Origin: Mortierella sp. BCC40632
Lineage: Eukaryota > Mortierellomycota > Mortierellomycetes > Mortierellales > Mortierellaceae
Direction: 5' to 3'
Assembly (NCBI GenBank): GCA_011634665.1
Contig: WAEK01000028.1
Span: forward strand, 186,001-250,000
Length of the DNA stretch: 64,000 nt
The notes below the pieces were generated by a model. The model did no database searches, was not told the origin of the DNA, and saw only the letters and a program-made list of their open reading frames with translations. Shown in pieces: positions 59,243 through 64,000 of this stretch; position 1 is the first letter of the stretch, and each line of letters opens with the position of its first letter. The position numbers and the translations under genes were made by a program.

Positions 59243-60351
59243 TTAAGCGCCACGCTTCTTCTGAAGGTTCTCGGCCAAGCGGTCCAAGAACTCAAAGGTG
59301 TTGAGCCAGTGCTCACGCTTCATCTGCTTGCCGTGGATGATCAAGGCCAAGTCCTTGGTCATGTCACCAGCCTCGATCGTCTCAATGCAAACCTCCTCGA
59401 GCTGCTGAGCAAACTCCTTCAAGGCCGTGTTGTTGTCAATCTTGGCACGGAACTCCAATCCACGAGTCCAGGCAAAGATCGAGGCAATGGGGTTGGTCGA
59501 GGTCTCGCGACCCTTCTGGTGCTCACGGTAGTGACGAGTCACGGTGCCGTGGGCAGCCTCGGCCTCGCAGCACTCACCATCGGGAGTGAGAAGGACCGAG
59601 GTCATGAGACCAAGCGAGCCGTAACCCTGGGCAACAATATCCGACTGAACATCTCCGTCATAGTTCTTGCAGGCCCAGACAAAGCCTCCAGAGGACTTGA
59701 GCATCTGGGCGACCATGTCGTCGATCAAACGGTGCTCATACCAGATCTTCTTGGCCTCAAACTGCTCCTTGTAGTCGCGCTCATAGATCTCCTGGAAGAT
59801 GTCCTTGAAGCGTCCATCGTACTTCTTCAAGATAGTGTTCTTGGTCGACATGTAGAGAGGGTAGGACTTTTCCAAAGCGACCTTGAAGCACGAGTGGGCG
59901 AAACCAGTGATGGACTGTAAAAAGCAATAGTAATTGTTTTGATTGAGATGTCAGTAGGTGACCAAAGATAAAGAAAATATATATAGCAAGCATGGTGACT
60001 AGATGCAGCACATTACCTCGTCGTGGTTGTACATGCCCATGGCAACACCAGGGCCCTCAAAGTCATAAACGACCAAGCTCTTCTTCTCGGAACCGTTGGC
60101 AGGGGTGAAGACAAGCTCAAGACGGCCAGGCTCACCAACAACAATATCAGTGGCCTTGTACTGATCTCCAAAAGCGTGACGGCCCAAGATGATGGGCTGA
60201 GTCCATCCAGGAACCAACCGAGGGATGTTCTTGCAGAGAATGGGCTCACGGAAAACAGTGCCGCCCAAGATGTTACGGATAGTTCCCTAATGTATGAATG
60301 ACCTTGTCATGTGAGCTGAACGTCCTTGTGGGATGTAACACATATTGGGTC

Positions 60352-60382
<31 letters not shown>

Positions 60383-61401
60383 GACTTACGTTGGGCGACT
60401 TCCACATCTGCTTCAGCTTGAACTCCTCAACACGGGCCTCATCAGGAGTGATAGTGGCGCACTTGATGCCGACCTTGTACTTCTTGATAGCCTCGGCAGC
60501 CTCAATGGTGACTTTATAAAAGAAAAGTATCGAATGAGAAACAATGCGATAGACTCCAAGCCGTCGACTCCACTCAACCCCCTGAGATTCTTTAGCTCAG
60601 ACAAGTACGTGGGAGAAAGAAAAGTACGGAGACATCAACTCTTGTAAAAACCGGTTGTTGGAGGTGGAGGGACAGGGGGAGAGGCGAGGGGCGAGGATGA
60701 AGATGGAGGAGTGGACGGTTTTTGATAGACGGCCAATGGGTCTACGATGTCTACGATGTCGCAATACCCGTCGGCTCTCAAAGGCCAATTATCCACGAGT
60801 GTAGACAAGGCAGCTAAGGTTCATGACATGTGGAACGGCCGATAATCCGCTATCATACTTTGGAATAACCATCTTGCTCTCTTCCTCTGACCTCCCCTCT
60901 CTCGTTAAACCTCTCTACCATTGCCAGGTTTGCCCGCATAATCCGAGGTTTACCCCGCTTTTCTCTCTCACATGGAGTCCAAGAAGGAAGAAAAAAAAAA
61001 GAAAAGAAAAGAAAAGAAAAGAAAGGAAAAAATAGACTCTACCTTTATCATCAGTCTCATCGCGGTACTCCATGCCAAGGTCAAAGAACTTGATGTCAAG
61101 ATCGACATATGGCAGAATCAACTAATAGAGACAAGAAAGGGGCAAGGGAGGGATAACAAGAGTCGTTCCATTTTGTTAGCCTCCTTTTTGTCCGAGAAGT
61201 CTCGTCGTCTAGATTTTTCGCACGCTTTCCAGATGAGAAACACGGTGGTTTGACCCAATGGCGAGAGCACTTTCCCACATATTGTGGGTTGCACCAAGGA
61301 TGATAGGATTGTGCATTAACTGCGGCTCAAGGACTCGAGGATAATTATCCCGTCGTCGTTGTCCTGCCCCGCTATGACCGAAATGGAAACCCTATCAAAC
61401 G

Positions 61402-61432
<31 letters not shown>

Positions 61433-61826
61433 GACATACCTTGTCACGGATGCCGTCCCAGATGATACGGGTCATCTCATCACCCTATTTGAACACCAGA
61501 AAGCACAAAAAGTGACGGCTCCTCTGTCAGCAATACGACTCCGAGCAGTGGCTACAGGACGGCCAAAAAAGAAAAAGAAAAAATGGAGTGATCCCTGAGC
61601 AAAGCCCAATAGTCGCTTGTTGGGGTCTCCGACTTGGTTACCTGCATCTCGACGACAGTTCCACCTAGAGCATGTAGTTGTTCATGAAAATAAAAAAAGG
61701 TAATGAAGATGCATGGGTCAGTCTGATGACTAATGGACCGTGGAAAGATTCCATGGGCACAAAGTAATGTCAGGGTGGCAGAGGAGAGGAAAGGAGGAAC
61801 ATACCGTTAATCTTGTTGGCGAGCAT
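59243..61826 (-). CDS. NADP-dependent isocitrate dehydrogenase
   Basis: Oxidative decarboxylation of isocitrate to 2-oxoglutarate with NADPH production. Seven exons: 61805-61826 (22 nt), 61642-61664 (23 nt), 61440-61484 (45 nt), 61043-61121, 60390-60511, 60017-60286 and 59243-59914. They are all in phase and give 410 aa, the normal length of eukaryotic NADP-IDH. The micro-exons rebuild the conserved N-terminus [21 protein letters not shown]. Further hallmarks are [31 protein letters not shown] [29 protein letters not shown] and [17 protein letters not shown]. No mitochondrial presequence is visible at this start and the C-terminus KKRGA is not a clear peroxisomal signal, so a cytosolic isoform is likely. 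Two introns contain 25-28-nt homopolymers. Confidence 0.95.
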
Positions 61827-62548
61827 GGTAAAGTGATTTAGGTTGAAAAAGAGTGGAGAGAAGGCAGAGAAGCGCGAGTGGGATGCAAATGAGTACCGAT
61901 GGAAGGCGAATGGAGATGGAGAAGAAAAGAAAGTGCCGCGCGACGGTCGGGAAAGCGGGTTGGTTTTATAAGGCGGATTGGACCGGACTGCGAGTCCGTG
62001 TGCCCTGAACAGGAATCGCCTTTTTTTAGGGCCCATTTCTTCTCCCCACAAAGTGCTGTTCGGCCGTCTTACCCCTTGTGGGCCAATGTAGCGAGAGGAG
62101 GAGTATGTTTGATTAGCCCTCCTTCTTCTCTCTCTCTTTTGCCTTCCCACGACGACACGTTCGCCATTCCGGACCCTCCGCCAATTCTCCCTCTCCCGAG
62201 GCAGTTGTATTTGCCTCGCCTGGCCTTGCCGGTTGCGTCCCGTCCGACCGATTGGCCGCTGAGAGCTCCCGCGCCTTCAGGTGTGGTCCCCGCATTATCA
62301 GATATTTCTGCCAATGTATCTCCCTCTCTACGCGGTACATCCGTCCGTGGGCCGATAGAGATGTCGACATCATCTCGCTCTCTCCTTCGCTTCTTCCTCG
62401 CACGGAAATAGCAAACCCCATCTCTCTGCTCTTATTGCGGGGTTTACCTGAGCACATTGCTCTATTTCTCGATTCGATTGAGCGTTGCCCCATTCTTCAA
62501 CTTTAGAACGTAAAAACCATCTGCTATTACGAAGGGCTTTTCTACTTG

Positions 62549-62881
62549 CTATCGCCTCTTTCTATGCCAGTCAATCGAAGACGTGTCTGTATTCATTTTT
62601 TTTTTACTTTTTTTTTTTTTTCGATCTTCTTGGCCCTGGGATAATGAGATCAGCATTCTATTCCCTTCCACAATCGAACCACCATCGCCATCCGTGAAAA
62701 CCCATTCCGCGGCCTCTGCAACCGGGAAAACATTTAGGAACATATTGATGGGGTAATTTCTTTCCGACCCAACTTTTGTAGAGACTCTAACAGCATCGAG
62801 TCCCTGGTAGTGATAGACGATCGTGTGCCCTTGTTCCCAAACCTGGCCTGACGCTCGGATGGCGATCAGCACTCTCTCCAC
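62549..62881 (-). other. Unassigned protein-like open frame upstream of IDH
   Basis: 110 codons on the - strand starting with an ATG-less or weak start (TGGAGAGAG after an acceptor-like CAAAAG). It reads ...GQVWEQGHTIVYHYQGL... and ...NYPINMFLNVFPVAEAAEWV... before running into a poly-Lys homopolymer artefact. The first 80 residues look protein-like, but no family or splice partner is recognised. Confidence 0.25.
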
Positions 62882-63329
62882 TTTTGAAAGCCTTTGTTAT
62901 TGTTTTTGTTCATCTACTCTGATTGTTTCTCTGTGCTACAACAGGTGTTAAAGAGAGAGAAAGAGAGAGAAAAAAACAAAAAACAAAAAACAAAAAAAAA
63001 AGGGCTGTGGAAAAGTTGGGGTAAGCCCGCTTTGGTTGTATTTCTGAGAAGTTCAATCCGGGGTAGCAGAGCCAATGGAATTGCGTCTCTCTTTCCTTCT
63101 CCCCCTTCTCTCTTCCCCTTCCCCCTGACCCCGTTGGTCGGATTGCCCGGGTCTCTTCTCCTCTCTGTCTCTCTCTCTCGCCTACACACGCACACACACA
63201 CACTCTCTTATTTAGGGGAAGGGGGGTCCTCTTTTCATTCTTAAAACGCTCTCCACACCTTGACACCTGGATGTACACAATACCAACCAGCGAGACGCCC
63301 CGAACACTCGGACCAGAGAGTCCATTCTC

Positions 63330-63333
<4 letters not shown>

Positions 63334-63363
<30 letters not shown>
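63334..63363. repeat. Poly-A tract
   Basis: About 30 consecutive A residues about 100 nt downstream of the last gene's stop codon on the - strand. Confidence 0.8.
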
Positions 63364-63365
<2 letters not shown>

Positions 63366-63466
63366 TTTCTCCATTGCTACTCTTTTAGTCAAACGTAGTT
63401 CGCCTTCATAAAGCAAAAAAGCTATGCTGTATTCAGAACTCCAAACAAGCCTCTCGAAGAATGAAC

Positions 63467-64000
63467 CTAAGAGCTATGTGTTCGATTCAACTCGGCAAAA
63501 AGTCGTCGCTTAAGAGCCGAATAATCATGAGCGTCCTCAAAAAACACACGCTTGACCCTGTCATAATATCTCAAGCTCTTGAGCATGGCTACATTAGACC
63601 TGAATGTAACAAACTTGCTCTTGGCATTCAAAATGATGCTATTGACAGTAAGCACGTTTTTCTCAGAAAGAACAACCCTTGTGTACTTGAAACTGTCCTC
63701 GGGACTGAAGTCACGAATGTTAGAGATAAACCTTTTCTTGTAGGTAGTTTCGGGGAAGACGTGGCAACCATGGAACCATGACTTTCCAAACAACGGTGGG
63801 CACTCCAAGTAGTCGCGATCAGCGAGGACAACCATGTGCTTAGGTGACAGGACATGGAAGTAGTTGGTCTTTGTAAGGATGCTTCCTTCGAAAAGGCCAT
63901 GACTACTGTCGCCCAGAATGAATTCCGAACCCTCTGGTGCCTCCCAAATGCACAGAACATAAGTCAACAGCGTACCAAAGTCGACTAGCTCTAGCACTTG
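63467..64000 (-). CDS. 3' part of an unrecognised gene (DUF4238-like features)
   Basis: An uninterrupted 178-codon frame enters from the right edge and stops at 63467-63469. No in-frame ATG near the edge marks a start, so the 5' part lies beyond the window. Visible features are EGSEFILGDSSHGLFEG, YFHVLSPKHMVVLADRDYL and VLTVNSIILNAKSKFVTF. The order of a Gly-Asp-Ser strand, an SPKH/SPR-like segment and an N..ILNA helix recalls DUF4238-type proteins, but this is from memory and weak. No catalytic motif is evident. The downstream DNA holds an A30 tract. Confidence 0.6.
   Translation of the reverse strand, partial: QVLELVDFGTLLTYVLCIWEAPEGSEFILGDSSHGLFEGSILTKTNYFHVLSPKHMVVLADRDYLECPPLFGKSWFHGCHVFPETTYKKRFISNIRDFSPEDSFKYTRVVLSEKNVLTVNSIILNAKSKFVTFRSNVAMLKSLRYYDRVKRVFFEDAHDYSALKRRLFAELNRTHSS

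Larger units (their letters stand above)
61827..63466. other. IDH upstream region
   Basis: About 1.6 kb between the IDH start and the next - strand gene. It includes pyrimidine-rich DNA, an ACAC repeat near 63188-63203 and an A30 tract at about 63334-63363. One - strand frame (62640-62881) looks protein-like and is listed separately. Confidence 0.45.

Noticed and set aside
59192..59920. 242-codon + strand frame, Leu/Val-rich
   Set aside because: It is antisense to the isocitrate dehydrogenase C-terminal exon and reflects its codon bias.

Overview
The window is nuclear DNA of an intron-rich, early-diverging filamentous fungus. A Mucoromycota lineage, probably Mortierellomycotina-like, fits best. 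The evidence is short GT-AG introns (mostly 85-200 nt) with CTAAC/CTAAT-type branch sites, genes on both strands without operons, a Crinkler-type effector, a chitinase with chitin-binding modules, a CORVET subunit, dynactin p150 and an allantoinase. The taxonomic call is inference from gene content; no marker gene for species assignment is present. Long A/T homopolymers (about 15-40 nt) recur in introns and between genes, and CT/GA microsatellites lie in several 5' leaders. No rRNA, tRNA, CRISPR array or intact transposon was recognised.

Layout, left to right. 1-2226 (-): 5' part of a BET double-bromodomain protein, running off the left edge. 2454-4902 (-): ABCG half-transporter. 6596-7882 (+): UbiA-family membrane prenyltransferase. 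8170-10074 (-): cytochrome P450. 10075-13008: gene-poor. 13009-14876 (+): alcohol-forming fatty acyl-CoA reductase. 15008-18169 (-): asparaginase with ankyrin repeats. 18589-21741 (+): membrane-anchored fusion of a GT31-like and a GT32-like glycosyltransferase. 21908-27118 (+): Ctf4/Mcl1/WDHD1 replication factor in 17 exons. 27486-29330 (-): allantoinase. 29819-34896 (-): dynactin p150-Glued. 35733-37835 (-): secreted GH18 chitinase with two CBM5/12 modules. 37836-41083: gene-poor, with exon-like fragments. 41084-48470 (-): VPS8. 49560-50951 (+): F-box/LRR protein. 51208-52092 (-): mitochondrial ribosomal protein uS4m. 52417-55053 (-): Crinkler-like P-loop/nuclease effector. 56838-58940 (+): secreted multicopper oxidase. 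59243-61826 (-): NADP-isocitrate dehydrogenase with two micro-exons. 63467-64000 (-): 3' end of an unrecognised gene.

Most genes are unrelated housekeeping functions: chromatin, replication fork, dynein transport, endosomal tethering, mitochondrial translation, purine-nitrogen and carbon metabolism. Two groupings deserve attention. The left 15 kb places an ABCG transporter, a UbiA prenyltransferase, a P450 and a fatty acyl reductase side by side, which could be a small lipid or prenyl-lipid module. The right half carries secreted or effector-like proteins (chitinase, multicopper oxidase, Crinkler) bordered by gene-poor DNA with orphan exon-like fragments.

The strongest candidates for something undescribed are the GT31-GT32 fusion enzyme with a multi-helix membrane anchor and the Crinkler-like protein ending in a helix-hairpin-helix tail. 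Exon boundaries were built by hand from splice signals and phase; nearly all internal junctions are phase-consistent. The exception is VPS8 exon 3/4, which is flagged.
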